A DNA stretch of 64,000 nt from assembly GCA_038827615.1 (NCBI GenBank), contig JAWBNK010000001.1:372290-436289 (forward strand). Direction: 5' to 3'. The position numbers and the translations under genes are program-made. Positions 25,067 through 34,255 of the stretch are shown in pieces. The stretch comes from Thermosphaera sp. (GTDB lineage Archaea; Thermoproteota; Thermoprotei_A; Sulfolobales; Desulfurococcaceae). Within the stretch, counting starts at the first letter, position 1. Each line of letters begins with the position of its first letter. The notes under the pieces were generated by a model that saw only the letters and a program-made list of their open reading frames with translations, did not search any database and was not told the origin of the DNA.

Positions 25067-26218
25067 ATGGTATATATGTTTAACGCTATAATGATAAGGC
25101 CCGGAGAGTACATGGTTAGAGCTCATACTAGAAGTGCACACTTGTCCCGATTGAAAGAAAGCATTATCAGGGGGCTTAAGAGACATGGTCTAAGCGCACG
25201 GGTCAGAGTCGTCAGCAATGTAAGAGTAGTCTTAGAGGATCTTTCCTCACCGGTCGACGAGTTCGTAAAAGTTCTAAATTTCACTCCAGGAATTTCTTCG
25301 TTTAGTCCTGTTGTAAGAATTGGAGGCAACTTTTCTAATCTTGTCGAGACAATCGTTGACATAATAAAGGCTAATCATGCAAGGAGATTCAAGATTGAAG
25401 TCCAAGGAGATTTTCGCTCTAAGAAAGATTTTACGGCTCTATTATCAAAGGCCGTTGCAGACGCGTCGGGATGTATGATCGACTTGGCCGAGCCAGACTT
25501 AACTATTGGAGTGGACATACGAAAGACAGAGACATACGTCTTCACAAGAGTATACAAGGGGATTGGCGGGCTTCCATATGGAAGCCAAGGATGTGGAGTA
25601 GTGCTTTTCTCGGGAGGCGTGGATTCAGCAGTTGCGGCGCTACTAGCTTTGAAAAGAGGATTAGCTTTGATACCCGTATTTATCGACATGACGCCTTACT
25701 GGAGCGTGAAGGCTCGTGAGAGGGCGCTCGAGGGTTTGAGCCTACTGGCCTCTAAGACTCCTTGGGATGAGCTCAAGATTTACATTGTCAGAGACGCCTG
25801 GAAGTTGTTAAAGCTATTCAACATACCAGACAAGTATAGGTGTTTGGCGTGCAAGATCAACATGTATAGGATAGCAGGGTTGATCGCTGAAAAGGAAAAT
25901 TGTAACTTTATAGTGACGGGCGAGTCCTTAGGGCAAGTGGCCAGTCAAACATCCAGTAATCTGAGAACCCTGGACTCTCTCGCGCCTGCGCCAGTTCTTA
26001 GGCCATTAATCTTTACTGATAAGGAAGAAATAATTGGCAAGGCTAGAGAGTTCGGCTTTTCATCCCTTTCACGAGAAGTGGGAGGGTGCAGTCTTAAGCC
26101 AAGCAACCCCGCAACCAGCTCTGATGAAAGCGTTGTCCTACTTCTACAAAAGTTCCTAATGGAGACGGAAAAGGAGGCATCGGCCATCGTGTCTGGGTCG
26201 GAAATCGTTTACATGTAA
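25067..26218 (+). CDS. thiI: ThiI-type tRNA 4-thiouridine synthase (THUMP + PP-loop)
   Basis: Adenylates and thiolates uridine 8 of tRNA. It has an N-terminal NFLD/THUMP region (about 1-165), PP-loop SGGVDSA (182-188), and three cysteines at 259, 262 (CLAC) and 341, the same spacing as the Fe-S-binding cysteines known from methanogen ThiI. No rhodanese domain is present, as usual for archaea. The 383-residue length is normal. Start ATG 25067, with an alternative ATG three codons later. It is clustered with other tRNA genes (MetRS-beta, TYW3, DTD2). Confidence 0.9.
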   Translation: MVYMFNAIMIRPGEYMVRAHTRSAHLSRLKESIIRGLKRHGLSARVRVVSNVRVVLEDLSSPVDEFVKVLNFTPGISSFSPVVRIGGNFSNLVETIVDIIKANHARRFKIEVQGDFRSKKDFTALLSKAVADASGCMIDLAEPDLTIGVDIRKTETYVFTRVYKGIGGLPYGSQGCGVVLFSGGVDSAVAALLALKRGLALIPVFIDMTPYWSVKARERALEGLSLLASKTPWDELKIYIVRDAWKLLKLFNIPDKYRCLACKINMYRIAGLIAEKENCNFIVTGESLGQVASQTSSNLRTLDSLAPAPVLRPLIFTDKEEIIGKAREFGFSSLSREVGGCSLKPSNPATSSDESVVLLLQKFLMETEKEASAIVSGSEIVYM

Positions 26219-26229
26219 TAGTTTCAACC

Positions 26230-26928
26230 TTAACGCCTTCCGCTAAGCTCGAGAAATAATTGCAAAGGGGGTTTGCTCGCAGCCATTAAGTTCAAGGCCT
26301 CAACGCTTCCCACTATATCAGGATCTTTCTCGATCGGCAAGACTTGTTTCAATGAATAATACAGTTCATTCAGCCTCTTCTTTCCCTCCATCAATATTTT
26401 ATTAAACTCCTCTACGAGAAGAATCAACTTCTCATTGTTCACGACAACTTCGTCCTTTGTCTTCAATAATTGTGATACCCAAATGCCTGTCGCCAACTCA
26501 ATTATGACTCCTTTGGTTTTACTGACGTGTAAAATTCCACTGTGCTTGTACCCCAATTCCCTTGCTGTTTTTAAAATTTTTAAACCAAGACCCGGCTCCA
26601 GTGTTGACAAATGGATTATAGGACCTGTCACGATGAACCAAAGCTTCCTCAATACTTTACCATGATATACTCTCAATACTTCATCAGGTGTTATTAGCGT
26701 GTGTTTTTTGAATAATATCTCTGTATCCCCTCGGCTCCATGGAAATTCGCCCTCTATTAACGTGATCCTACCGCTACAGCTGCTCATGCTGTAGATTTTA
26801 GAATCCAAGTTCAGCAATAAGAGTAGCGGAAGGAGATCTTTATCCAAGTAACCTATTTCCAAATCCTCTAGCATTCTGTTCCAAAAAGCTAATTTTCTCT
26901 TTCTCCACGTGACCGTGTTTATTTTCAT
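26230..26928 (-). CDS. taw3: TYW3-type wybutosine N4-methyltransferase
   Basis: Methylates 4-demethylwyosine derivatives at position 37 of tRNA-Phe. The motif SSCSGRI (49-55), SRGD, LWFIVTGPIIH and the GYKHSGI region match the Tyw3/Taw3 family, at 232 residues. The gene converges with thiI and diverges from DTD2, forming a tRNA modification and quality-control neighbourhood. Confidence 0.92.
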   Translation of the reverse strand: MKINTVTWRKRKLAFWNRMLEDLEIGYLDKDLLPLLLLLNLDSKIYSMSSCSGRITLIEGEFPWSRGDTEILFKKHTLITPDEVLRVYHGKVLRKLWFIVTGPIIHLSTLEPGLGLKILKTARELGYKHSGILHVSKTKGVIIELATGIWVSQLLKTKDEVVVNNEKLILLVEEFNKILMEGKKRLNELYYSLKQVLPIEKDPDIVGSVEALNLMAASKPPLQLFLELSGRR

Positions 26929-26986
26929 GTTATTACCAATATTAATAAAACGTAATGGATTAATAACTGCATTCAGGTGTATATGA

Positions 26987-27811
26987 ATGTATGGTCTAGT
27001 ATACAGCGTTAACGATCCAGCAGGGCTCGGGATCGCGAGGATCTTGAAACAATATTTGTCGCTTGAAAAGGGGAGTGTTTGTAGAAATGCAGAGGAATGT
27101 TTTATTGGTTCAAACCTTGTGCTAGCGGGCTTTAAGGAAGACGTGATTTACTTCGATTTCTTGGATGAGAGAATGCCTAATGATGTCTCCATTTATATAG
27201 TTCTTTCAAGACACTCAAGCGAAGCAGGCGTTAAGAGCTACACTGTTCATCATACAGGTAATTTCGGCGATGAGGCTTTATACGGGGGGCGTCCCAGAGA
27301 ACTGGGGGTTTCGTCCCCGAAGACCTCGTGGCTCCTCCTGAGACAGCTTTATAAAAACCGGGAGTTTTTCAAGCGGTTGGACTACGAGGTAAGCTACGAG
27401 GCGACACATCACGGGCCCACATCAGTGTCAAAACCAATAGTTTTCATCGAGATAGGAAGCACTGCGCAAGAATGGAACGAGATCCTAAACCATCAGGTTG
27501 TTGCATCATCCATAAAATCATTCCTTTTGGAAACCAACGCTCACGAATGTGAGCCCTACATAGGGGTTGGCGGCGGACATTACCCGAGAAAACATACCGA
27601 GATTGCTTTGAGGGATAAGATATGTTTTGGACACATAATACCCAAGTACGCGCTCCAATATTTATCATTGGAAATCCTGGATCAAATGATAGGGAGAAGT
27701 GATTGCGAGTTAAGAGGAGTTGTCGTGGAGAAGAAGGGGACACGGGCGGAGCATAGAGCTTTGGTAGAAGAATTTGGAAAGGCAAGGGGGTTAAAGCTCG
27801 TTTATGTTTAA
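26987..27811 (+). CDS. dtdA: D-aminoacyl-tRNA deacylase (archaeal DTD2)
   Basis: Removes D-amino acids (and aldehyde adducts in related archaeal/plant enzymes) from mischarged tRNA. The order HHTGNFGDEALYGG, ATHHGPT, EIGSTAQEW and GVGGGHYPRK is diagnostic for the archaeal/plant DTD2 family, with the zinc-type histidines in place. It is 274 residues long, with ATG start 26987 behind GGTG. It is divergent from taw3. Confidence 0.93.
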   Translation: MYGLVYSVNDPAGLGIARILKQYLSLEKGSVCRNAEECFIGSNLVLAGFKEDVIYFDFLDERMPNDVSIYIVLSRHSSEAGVKSYTVHHTGNFGDEALYGGRPRELGVSSPKTSWLLLRQLYKNREFFKRLDYEVSYEATHHGPTSVSKPIVFIEIGSTAQEWNEILNHQVVASSIKSFLLETNAHECEPYIGVGGGHYPRKHTEIALRDKICFGHIIPKYALQYLSLEILDQMIGRSDCELRGVVVEKKGTRAEHRALVEEFGKARGLKLVYV

Positions 27812-27815
27812 TCTC

Positions 27816-28868
27816 TCATTGGAACCTACTTGCAGTAATATTTAAGTCTTGGAACCACGTTTTAGTCAGCTTTCGCCATACAATTCTAAGCACGAACTGG
27901 TTTAATGCTTCCGGGGATTTCAAGAGTATTCTCTTGTGTAACTCGGAACCTGGAGGTAGTGTCTTGGTTTCTTTTTCAACATAGATTGTTTGGCCTTTGT
28001 GAAGGACTGTGTAAACTAAGCTGTCAGGAGAGGATTCGCCCGTATTTTTCAATGTGAACTCCAACTCTATTTTCTCATGATCTATCTTAACATTCTCAAT
28101 TGTAGCTTCTAAAACAGGAGTTTTCATCACGCTTATATAACTAATTACGCTAGATAACAATACATATCTACTCTTCAAGCCTTTAGCGCCATCTTCAACA
28201 GCAAGGTATATCGATTCTTTTTCATTCGCTGTCAAATCGTATTCTTCGAAACTGTTGTGAAGGGAAAGGCGAATAGGTTTCTCGCCGACGAGAAGCACTG
28301 GTGTAACCTCTTTCGATGATGAGCCGTAAATTATCTTTATATTCGAGAAGCTCCGTGCATCAGCGTCTTTAATCTTGATTTTTTCACCTGGTTTGATCCT
28401 TGCTAGACCCGATCTATAGTTTAATTCGACCACACCATCCTCTGATTCGTAAATGGTCAATAGCATGATATTTTTAATCGAAAATGGGGAACCCCCTTCA
28501 TGTTTTAATGTGATGTTAACCCAGTTTTTGCCCATGGACTCGTCCACATTTAGTATGCTTGTTATATCGAAAACGAATTTGAATAATCTAGTCGAGTCAA
28601 CCTCTGCAGTGAACATCGGTTTGAACTCCTTTGTTACATTAATCCCATTGACTTTAACCTTCCAATCTATCTTATTATCAGGGGATTCAACTATCATCTC
28701 CAATATTCCTAGTTGAATTGGGGTAAAATTTCGGTTAGGAAGTCCTATCGGAATGGTTACCTTCTGAGCAGAACCCCCTCCCAAACTTATCTCTGAATTC
28801 CTGAAATCAATGTGTAGGTCTCCCCTGAACGATTTATTTATCATTATTGGTACTCCTTCTTCGCTCAT
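27816..28868 (-). CDS. Beta-rich protein of unknown function
   Basis: A 350-residue soluble protein without signal peptide or membrane segment. It consists of repeated beta-sandwich-like units (LSLGGGSAQKVTIPIGLP-like turns, VEVDSTRLFKFVFDITSIL-like strands, and a C-terminal CARDB-like part: EFTLKNTGESSPDSLVYTV). A CARDB-like domain would suit protein or sugar binding, but the lack of an export signal is odd. ATG 28868 lies four bases behind GGGGAG. Family not recognised. Confidence 0.6.
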   Translation of the reverse strand: MSEEGVPIMINKSFRGDLHIDFRNSEISLGGGSAQKVTIPIGLPNRNFTPIQLGILEMIVESPDNKIDWKVKVNGINVTKEFKPMFTAEVDSTRLFKFVFDITSILNVDESMGKNWVNITLKHEGGSPFSIKNIMLLTIYESEDGVVELNYRSGLARIKPGEKIKIKDADARSFSNIKIIYGSSSKEVTPVLLVGEKPIRLSLHNSFEEYDLTANEKESIYLAVEDGAKGLKSRYVLLSSVISYISVMKTPVLEATIENVKIDHEKIELEFTLKNTGESSPDSLVYTVLHKGQTIYVEKETKTLPPGSELHKRILLKSPEALNQFVLRIVWRKLTKTWFQDLNITASRFQ

Positions 28869-28995
28869 CAAACTCCCCGTTTCAAAATTATTATTTGGGG
28901 TAAGGATATTAAATAAGGGATGAGGAAGCCCTGCCGCGAGAGATAGTAGATGATCAACAAGAACCCCTGGCTGACCACTACCCCTTCCACGTATT

Positions 28996-29526
28996 CTATA
29001 ATTGAGACTCTTTACAGACAGTATCCACGACTTCCTCGAGCGCCCTTATGGGTTCATAGCCCTTTTCGAATATGAGATTAAATAACATGTTATAATGTTT
29101 TGAAACTTCTTCAGAGTATTTTCTTAAATCATCCCATGGAGGATTAACAGGTTCTCCCTTCCCCACTCCTGGACAAATGCTTGAAAGGTATACTTTATCC
29201 AGTATATTGGGGCCGTAAGGGATGAAGGGGAAAAGCCTACATCTCATTGGCCTGGCCGGATAGATACTGCATGAGGGAAGTCTATTGGTTTTAACTAAAA
29301 ACGCGCATTTATTCCTATCGCCTCTCAAAAATGGTATTGGGATATGATCGGCTACGAGAGCATTTATGTATTTACCAACCAACTGCCGCCATTCGACATT
29401 CAGGTACTTAGCTATCCTACAAATATCGTAGGATGTTAATGTCACATTCGGTCCACTGTTACAGCAAACCCCGCTTCTCTGGCATTGAAAGAGCACTTTT
29501 TCTCCTTGTTTGACTTCCCTGCTCAA
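28996..29526 (-). CDS. YkgJ-family cysteine-cluster protein
   Basis: Putative Fe-S or zinc protein of the YkgJ (UPF0153) family: FQCQRSGVCC near the N-terminus, CAFLVKTNRLPSCSIYPARP with MRCRLFPF in the middle, and a final Cys in SSICPGVGKG. TTG start six bases after the stop of a 45-residue cysteine-rich gene, so the two are one unit. The role of YkgJ proteins is unsettled; oxidative or metal-related maturation has been suggested. Confidence 0.87.
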   Translation of the reverse strand: MSREVKQGEKVLFQCQRSGVCCNSGPNVTLTSYDICRIAKYLNVEWRQLVGKYINALVADHIPIPFLRGDRNKCAFLVKTNRLPSCSIYPARPMRCRLFPFIPYGPNILDKVYLSSICPGVGKGEPVNPPWDDLRKYSEEVSKHYNMLFNLIFEKGYEPIRALEEVVDTVCKESQL

Positions 29527-29531
29527 CTCAA

Positions 29532-29669
29532 CTACCCGCAGATGCCTTTAAGAGGGCATCTCGAACATTTAGAACCTGTAAGTTCGTAATATATTTCCTC
29601 TCCTTCATCATCGAGGATGATCCCAGGCACAAAGACCTCTTTTTTCTTCCCTTTATCTTCTTTGTTCAA
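29532..29669 (-). CDS. Very small cysteine-rich protein
   Basis: A 45-residue reading frame between Nnr and YkgJ. It begins with TTG 29669 behind GAGG, has a Lys/Glu-rich start (NKEDKGKKKEV), a beta hairpin-like middle (FVPGIILDDEGEEIYYEL) and ends with KCSRCPLKGICG, i.e. C-x2-C-x5-C. All three cysteines near the end suggest a metal or Fe-S site. The tight spacing to the YkgJ start (5 bases between stop and TTG) suggests that they work together. It is below usual gene-finder limits. Confidence 0.6.
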   Translation of the reverse strand: MNKEDKGKKKEVFVPGIILDDEGEEIYYELTGSKCSRCPLKGICG

Positions 29670-29706
29670 TATCCCATCCTCAATTATAACAATGTTTTAA
29701 CGCTTT

Positions 29707-31218
29707 TTAACCATATACTTGTTTATGAATCTCGAGTGATTTATTCTTCACTAACGGGATAGTCTTTAGGATATTTGAGGCAGTGACGCTCTTATTGTTT
29801 CTAAGAAGGTAGTCACCTGCCAAACCATTCAAGTAAGCACCTATGCAAGCAGAGTGGAAGAGATTTTTCACCTGAGGTATTAGTCCGGCTACAAGCCCCG
29901 TTAACACGTCCCCAGTGCCTCCCACAGCCATGTATGGGTTACCGGTTTTATTGAAGCGTACGGTTTTCCCATCACTTATAATGTCTACTGGTGCTTTAAG
30001 CAATACGATAGCGTTGAGTTTCTCGGCTACATCCTTGACTGCCTTGGAATCAGATATAACATCATCGCCAACCGGTATCCCGGAAAGAGCTCTAAACTCT
30101 CCTCTGTGGGGTGTTAAAACAGCGTTTCCGTTGAAATCCGTAATGCCGAGCTTAATCACTTTCAGAGCATCAGCGTCAACAACCAGCGGGATCTTTAATT
30201 CTATGAGTTTCGGAATCAGGGCTTGCAAAGCCTCTAGAGTTTCATCCCTGCTCCCAAGCCCTGGTCCAATAGCTATGCTGTGTGGTTTCAACTCTTCAAC
30301 GTATTTCACAATGGTGGGAAGAGAAGATGGGGTGAGGAATTCGCCATCGTACGATAAGGTTATTATATCCGGCGAGAAACTCGCTACAATGTTCCTTATC
30401 TCCCTTGGAACGATCAAGAATGACAGATCTACACCGGCTTCTAGAGAGGCTCGAGCCGTCAAGTAAGCTGCACCTACATATTTTGAGCTTCCGGCGATTA
30501 TTACCACCCTGCCTGACGAACCCTTATGTGCTTCTCTGGGACGCTTGGGGATTCTATATAAAACATCACCAGGCCCAACGTACTCTTTTGCCTCTCTAGG
30601 AATTCCGATGTCTGCGATGATTACTTCTCCCGTATAATTCGGATTCCGGGTCAGGCCCGGCTTTAAGTCGTGGAAGGTGATAGTGAAGTTTGCCTTGAAA
30701 GCAACTCCGTGGACTTCGCCTGTGTCAGGATCGAGACCGGATGGAGTGTCCACGGCTACTTTTAGAGACGCATTGGCATTGTTAGCTTTTTCGATAATAG
30801 TTTTTACAGGATCGCGTAAAACACCTTTAACTCCAGTACCTAAAATCGCATCTATGATGACGTCCCCATCTTCTAGGACTTTCAACTCCTCGAAACCCCG
30901 AATCTTCACGCTTTCGATTTTCTTAATAATTTTGAAGTTGAGCAGGGTGTCTGGATGCTCGATCTCTGATGGGGGGAATGCCAGAAGAACCTCAACCGGG
31001 TAACCTTTCGATGATAAATATCGTGCCGCTACCAGCCCGTCCCCGCCGTTGCCTCCTTTACCAACCATCACTACTATGGAGGAACCTATCCTTCCTTTTA
31101 ACTTTGAATCAACGAAGTCAGCCACTCTGCTTCCAGCGGCTTCCATCAACAAAGTTGTCGAAACTCCTAGAGCCGCAGAATTTGTTTCAAGGATCTTCAT
31201 CTCTAGGGTCGTAATCAT
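29707..31218 (-). CDS. nnr: Bifunctional NAD(P)HX epimerase/dehydratase
   Basis: Repairs hydrated NAD(P)H. Residues about 1-210 are the YjeF_N epimerase (LLMEAAGSRVADFV, MVGKGGNGGDGLVAARYL, DAILGTGVKG). Residues about 220-503 are the ribokinase-like ADP/ATP-dependent dehydratase (KGSSGRVVIIAGSSKYVGAA, AIGPGLGS, VVDADALKV, LTPHRGEF and GGTGDVLTGLVAG). Start ATG 31218 behind GGTGGTG; an upstream TTG would add 17 unconserved residues. It is 503 residues, normal for the fused form. Confidence 0.94.
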   Translation of the reverse strand: MITTLEMKILETNSAALGVSTTLLMEAAGSRVADFVDSKLKGRIGSSIVVMVGKGGNGGDGLVAARYLSSKGYPVEVLLAFPPSEIEHPDTLLNFKIIKKIESVKIRGFEELKVLEDGDVIIDAILGTGVKGVLRDPVKTIIEKANNANASLKVAVDTPSGLDPDTGEVHGVAFKANFTITFHDLKPGLTRNPNYTGEVIIADIGIPREAKEYVGPGDVLYRIPKRPREAHKGSSGRVVIIAGSSKYVGAAYLTARASLEAGVDLSFLIVPREIRNIVASFSPDIITLSYDGEFLTPSSLPTIVKYVEELKPHSIAIGPGLGSRDETLEALQALIPKLIELKIPLVVDADALKVIKLGITDFNGNAVLTPHRGEFRALSGIPVGDDVISDSKAVKDVAEKLNAIVLLKAPVDIISDGKTVRFNKTGNPYMAVGGTGDVLTGLVAGLIPQVKNLFHSACIGAYLNGLAGDYLLRNNKSVTASNILKTIPLVKNKSLEIHKQVYG

Positions 31219-31295
31219 TACACCACCATATTTACTATTATGGTTAAATAATGTAAAATACGTGAGCATTCAAAAACGGTGAGGAGGGGTATTGG

Positions 31296-31964
31296 TTAAA
31301 TTTTAACTACGTGTCTTAACGGAGTGTTCTCCGGGACAACTTTTAAAAGAGTTTCATCCATGATATTCTCGGTTGAAACGAAGAGTTCTCCCCTCGATGT
31401 TGAGATAACGCAAGAATTTCCTTCTAGTCGACCAATAGCCTTACATGATTCATGCATAAGCTGGGTAAGCCCTTCTCTGATTGAGAGCATGAAAGCGCTC
31501 CAATACTCTAATCCTGCGTCCTTCAACTCTGTATTTCTAGATGACCTGATGTAGAAGTGGAAGACATCAGTGTTCACGGGCTCCATATTCAGCAAGAGAA
31601 TCTGATTGTCATACTTTAAAAACAAACTTAGCCCTCCGTAAATTATAGAGTAAGCAAGCACTTTATCGAGCGGATCGGCGTCACTGATTCCACCTCTTAC
31701 TATCATGGAGCAGACCCTAAAGATTTCAGATGGTTTCATTTCTAAAGGGATATTATGGAAAGCAATCCAGCTTTCTCCCCTCCTTAGGAAGTTAACTCTG
31801 TAGTTTGCGAGGGGGAGAACGATGAAGCCGGGATTGTTCGCAACGCTGGTTTTTCCCATTAAAACTGGTGTTGGACAGCTATAAAGTTCATCGTAAATCC
31901 ACAACCCACTCCACCGAGATGATCGTTTCAACGGGGCGGAACGATCTTCGATTGAAATTATCAA
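31296..31964 (-). CDS. Protein of unknown function upstream of nnr
   Basis: A 222-residue soluble alpha/beta protein (WSGLWIYDELYSCPTPVLMG; YRVNFLRRGESWIAFHNIPLEM; AYSIIYGGLSLFL; SFVISTSRGELF-like end). There are three or four cysteines without a clear motif. TTG start after AAGGG. Its stop lies 77 bases from the nnr start, so it may share the transcript. No family recognised. Confidence 0.55.
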   Translation of the reverse strand: MIISIEDRSAPLKRSSRWSGLWIYDELYSCPTPVLMGKTSVANNPGFIVLPLANYRVNFLRRGESWIAFHNIPLEMKPSEIFRVCSMIVRGGISDADPLDKVLAYSIIYGGLSLFLKYDNQILLLNMEPVNTDVFHFYIRSSRNTELKDAGLEYWSAFMLSIREGLTQLMHESCKAIGRLEGNSCVISTSRGELFVSTENIMDETLLKVVPENTPLRHVVKI

Positions 31965-32012
31965 TTAGCCCTTATTTAAAACAAACGATATAACAAGGGT
32001 TGGTGAAGATGC

Positions 32013-33215
32013 ATGAAACGGGTTCAATCAATATCCGTGTTCGCATTAGTAATCGTATTAGCATCAATCATATCACCAGCAGTATCGCTTGCAGAGGAGA
32101 TATCGAGCGGGGATGAAAAATATGTTGGGGACGTTGTCGTCGGCGGGGAGTATTACGGGCTGTACAAGATGGGAATCAGCTTTAGCGAAGCCTTAGACCT
32201 CGCCTACACTATTAGAAACCTGACTTACGAACTCCTTCAATGGGAGATGAGCAAAGGGATTCAAGCGGCCAATGTCAGTTTGATCAGAGGAGACGTCTTC
32301 CTAGCCAAGGCTTTAGAGCTAAGCCAGAACAATACTGAAAGAGCAACAGTGTTCGCCATCGTCGCGGCTATTCACTATAGTCACGCCCCGGCCTTCGCAA
32401 ACCCGGTGCTTGCCAAGGTGATACCGCCTACGCTGGATGAGAATGGTAATATTACTGTAGCAACCGTTGAAGCAGTGCTTGGTGTAGCCGGTGAGTTAAA
32501 ACAGCTGCTACTAGCGGAGATCGAAGAAGTGGAGAACTGGAACCTAACGTTGCCGGCTCTAGTAAGCTTCCACATCGAGAGAGGGGACAACCTGACCAAT
32601 AAGGCGCAGGAATTAATTGAAACAGACATCACCGAGGCATTCAGACACGCTGTTGCCGGCTATAGAGCATACGTGAGGGCCTACGCAGTGCTAGTCAAGG
32701 GTGTTTTTGCTCAGAAAGTAAGGCTCGCCACAGCTGATGACGAAGACATTACTCCAAGGCTAATAGCCCCAAGGAGTCTTAGACTACAGCTCGACATCGC
32801 TACTCAGAGACTGCCGGCTGAAATCAGGGAGAGGGTTAGAGCCAAGATAGAGGCAGGAGAGATAAGGAACTTCAGGGAACTTGCCCAGTATTTGAGAGAG
32901 GAGGCTATTCAGTTAAGGATGAGGTATAGGAAGGCACAGGTCGATGCAGTGGCGAGAATCCTAACAGACTTTGCTATTAAACTAGAGCTTAGACACCCAA
33001 TTGTAATGAGGGCTTGGAGGAACGCCAACAACATTACCAATATTACACAGTTATATCAATACTGCTACCAGCTAGTCGAGAGAATATCTAATGAGACTAA
33101 TACCACTGGGCTTCAACTACTCTATATGAGTCTGTATCAGTTCCAGCTACAGCTTAGCTTAAACATTAGGGAAATGTTTGAAAATGAACTTGTGAGAGTG
33201 AAAATGGGATATTAG
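32013..33215 (+). CDS. Secreted helical protein of unknown function
   Basis: A 400-residue protein with a clear signal peptide (residues 1-27, ending SPAVSLAEE) and no second membrane segment, so it is exported. The mature part is almost wholly alpha-helical, with several N-x-T/S sites (NLTYEL, NVSLI, NNTERA, NNITNIT). A Leu/Arg/Glu-rich region (LPAEIRERVRAKIEAGEIRN) is reminiscent of bacterial periplasmic stress or metal-sensing helical hairpins. The downstream gene encodes a membrane-anchored winged-helix protein, so this may be the sensor or client of that system. Family unknown. Confidence 0.65.
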   Translation: MKRVQSISVFALVIVLASIISPAVSLAEEISSGDEKYVGDVVVGGEYYGLYKMGISFSEALDLAYTIRNLTYELLQWEMSKGIQAANVSLIRGDVFLAKALELSQNNTERATVFAIVAAIHYSHAPAFANPVLAKVIPPTLDENGNITVATVEAVLGVAGELKQLLLAEIEEVENWNLTLPALVSFHIERGDNLTNKAQELIETDITEAFRHAVAGYRAYVRAYAVLVKGVFAQKVRLATADDEDITPRLIAPRSLRLQLDIATQRLPAEIRERVRAKIEAGEIRNFRELAQYLREEAIQLRMRYRKAQVDAVARILTDFAIKLELRHPIVMRAWRNANNITNITQLYQYCYQLVERISNETNTTGLQLLYMSLYQFQLQLSLNIREMFENELVRVKMGY

Positions 33216-33232
33216 TTTTTTAAAAATCCCAT
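33204..33232 (+). terminator. Inverted repeat with T run at the end of the secreted-protein gene
   Basis: ATGGGAT (33204-33210) and ATCCCAT (33226-33232) form a perfect 7-base inverted repeat that straddles the stop codon and encloses TTTTTT. It could stop transcription of the upstream gene before the TATA box of the next one. Archaeal termination usually needs only the T run, so the hairpin may be incidental. Confidence 0.3.
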
Positions 33233-33262
33233 CATTTCATATATCATTTTTGGTTGTGTTTT

Positions 33263-34255
33263 ATGCGATTGTTTTTGAAAACTATCATCTTTACCGTGGT
33301 GCTCGTTTCCGTTTTCGGAAATTGTATTATAACTCACGGAGAAGTAAGCTATGGGATTTCTCTTACCTTAATTTATGATGTTACGCTAAACAGCGGCATC
33401 ATGGAGTTAAAGCTCGAAATTCGGGATGCGGCGGCCCCAACTCTATTTGAAATACCATTATACTTTCTAGGGGAGGAAGCGACGTTCAGCGTGATAAACC
33501 TCTCGTACACTCCTCTTGAAGGATACGTCATATATGAATATAATGAATCAACAAGAATCTTGGAGATCATGGCGTCAAATATTTCAAGTTTTTCGGCGTG
33601 GATTCTCGTTGAAAACATGTTAGAGGAATACGCGCCTGGGGTGTACGGATTTTTCCTAGACTTGAATAATTTCTCCAACGCCGGGGCAACCAGCCTGAGC
33701 ATGTATTTCTATGGGAATTACGACGTTATTGTCGAAAACCTGTCCGGCGGGTCTTACGGGGGCAATGTATTCTTTTCCAGCCCCTTCACTCTTCTCCAGA
33801 TCGAGAGACCCGGGGCCTACTTTGTCTTACTCAAAGTTAAGCTCGAAGAAAACACCACAACCATGCCAATTCAGCAGCACGAGGGATTCTTCCCCATTCT
33901 GCTTCTCATAGCCACTTTGTTGGTAGGCGGGTCGGCAGGGGTGGTATTCGTTCTATGGCGGAGAAACTACAGTATTAGACTCGAAACAGTGTCCGCTCGA
34001 GACATATTGAGCGACGAGGTAGTGAGAGATATAATCCTAGCCCTGGGCAGGGCTGGTGAAAAAGGTCTTCAGCAATCAGAGCTGGTCAATATCACGGGTA
34101 GGCCGAAATCGAGCATTAGTAGGAGAATAAAAAGGCTTGAAGACGAAGGCCTAGTCGATGTTGTGAGGGCCGGTAAATACAATTACCTCAAGCTGACGGA
34201 TAAGGGCTTTGAAACATATCGTAAAATAGCTTCCAGGGAGAAAAGAAATGAGTGA
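33263..34255 (+). CDS. Membrane-anchored winged-helix regulator with external domain
   Basis: A 330-residue protein: signal/anchor (about 1-22), an external beta domain (about 25-200, with YGISLTLIYDVTLNSGIMEL), a membrane helix (about 210-233, ending WRRNYS) and a cytoplasmic winged helix-turn-helix (GLQQSELVNITGRPKSSISR then RIKRLEDEGLVDVV). One-component membrane regulators of this shape occur widely in archaea. It would pass an external signal directly to DNA. A CATATATC box about 23 bases before ATG 33263 suggests a leaderless message. The next gene overlaps by 8 bases. Confidence 0.82.
   Translation: MRLFLKTIIFTVVLVSVFGNCIITHGEVSYGISLTLIYDVTLNSGIMELKLEIRDAAAPTLFEIPLYFLGEEATFSVINLSYTPLEGYVIYEYNESTRILEIMASNISSFSAWILVENMLEEYAPGVYGFFLDLNNFSNAGATSLSMYFYGNYDVIVENLSGGSYGGNVFFSSPFTLLQIERPGAYFVLLKVKLEENTTTMPIQQHEGFFPILLLIATLLVGGSAGVVFVLWRRNYSIRLETVSARDILSDEVVRDIILALGRAGEKGLQQSELVNITGRPKSSISRRIKRLEDEGLVDVVRAGKYNYLKLTDKGFETYRKIASREKRNE

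Noticed and set aside
28941-28980. Possible C/D-like element in the gap after the 350-residue gene
   Set aside because: The C box is broken (TGATC) and only a 4-bp stem is present.
29915-30466. 183-codon frame on the plus strand
   Set aside because: Antisense shadow of nnr, which has complete family motifs.
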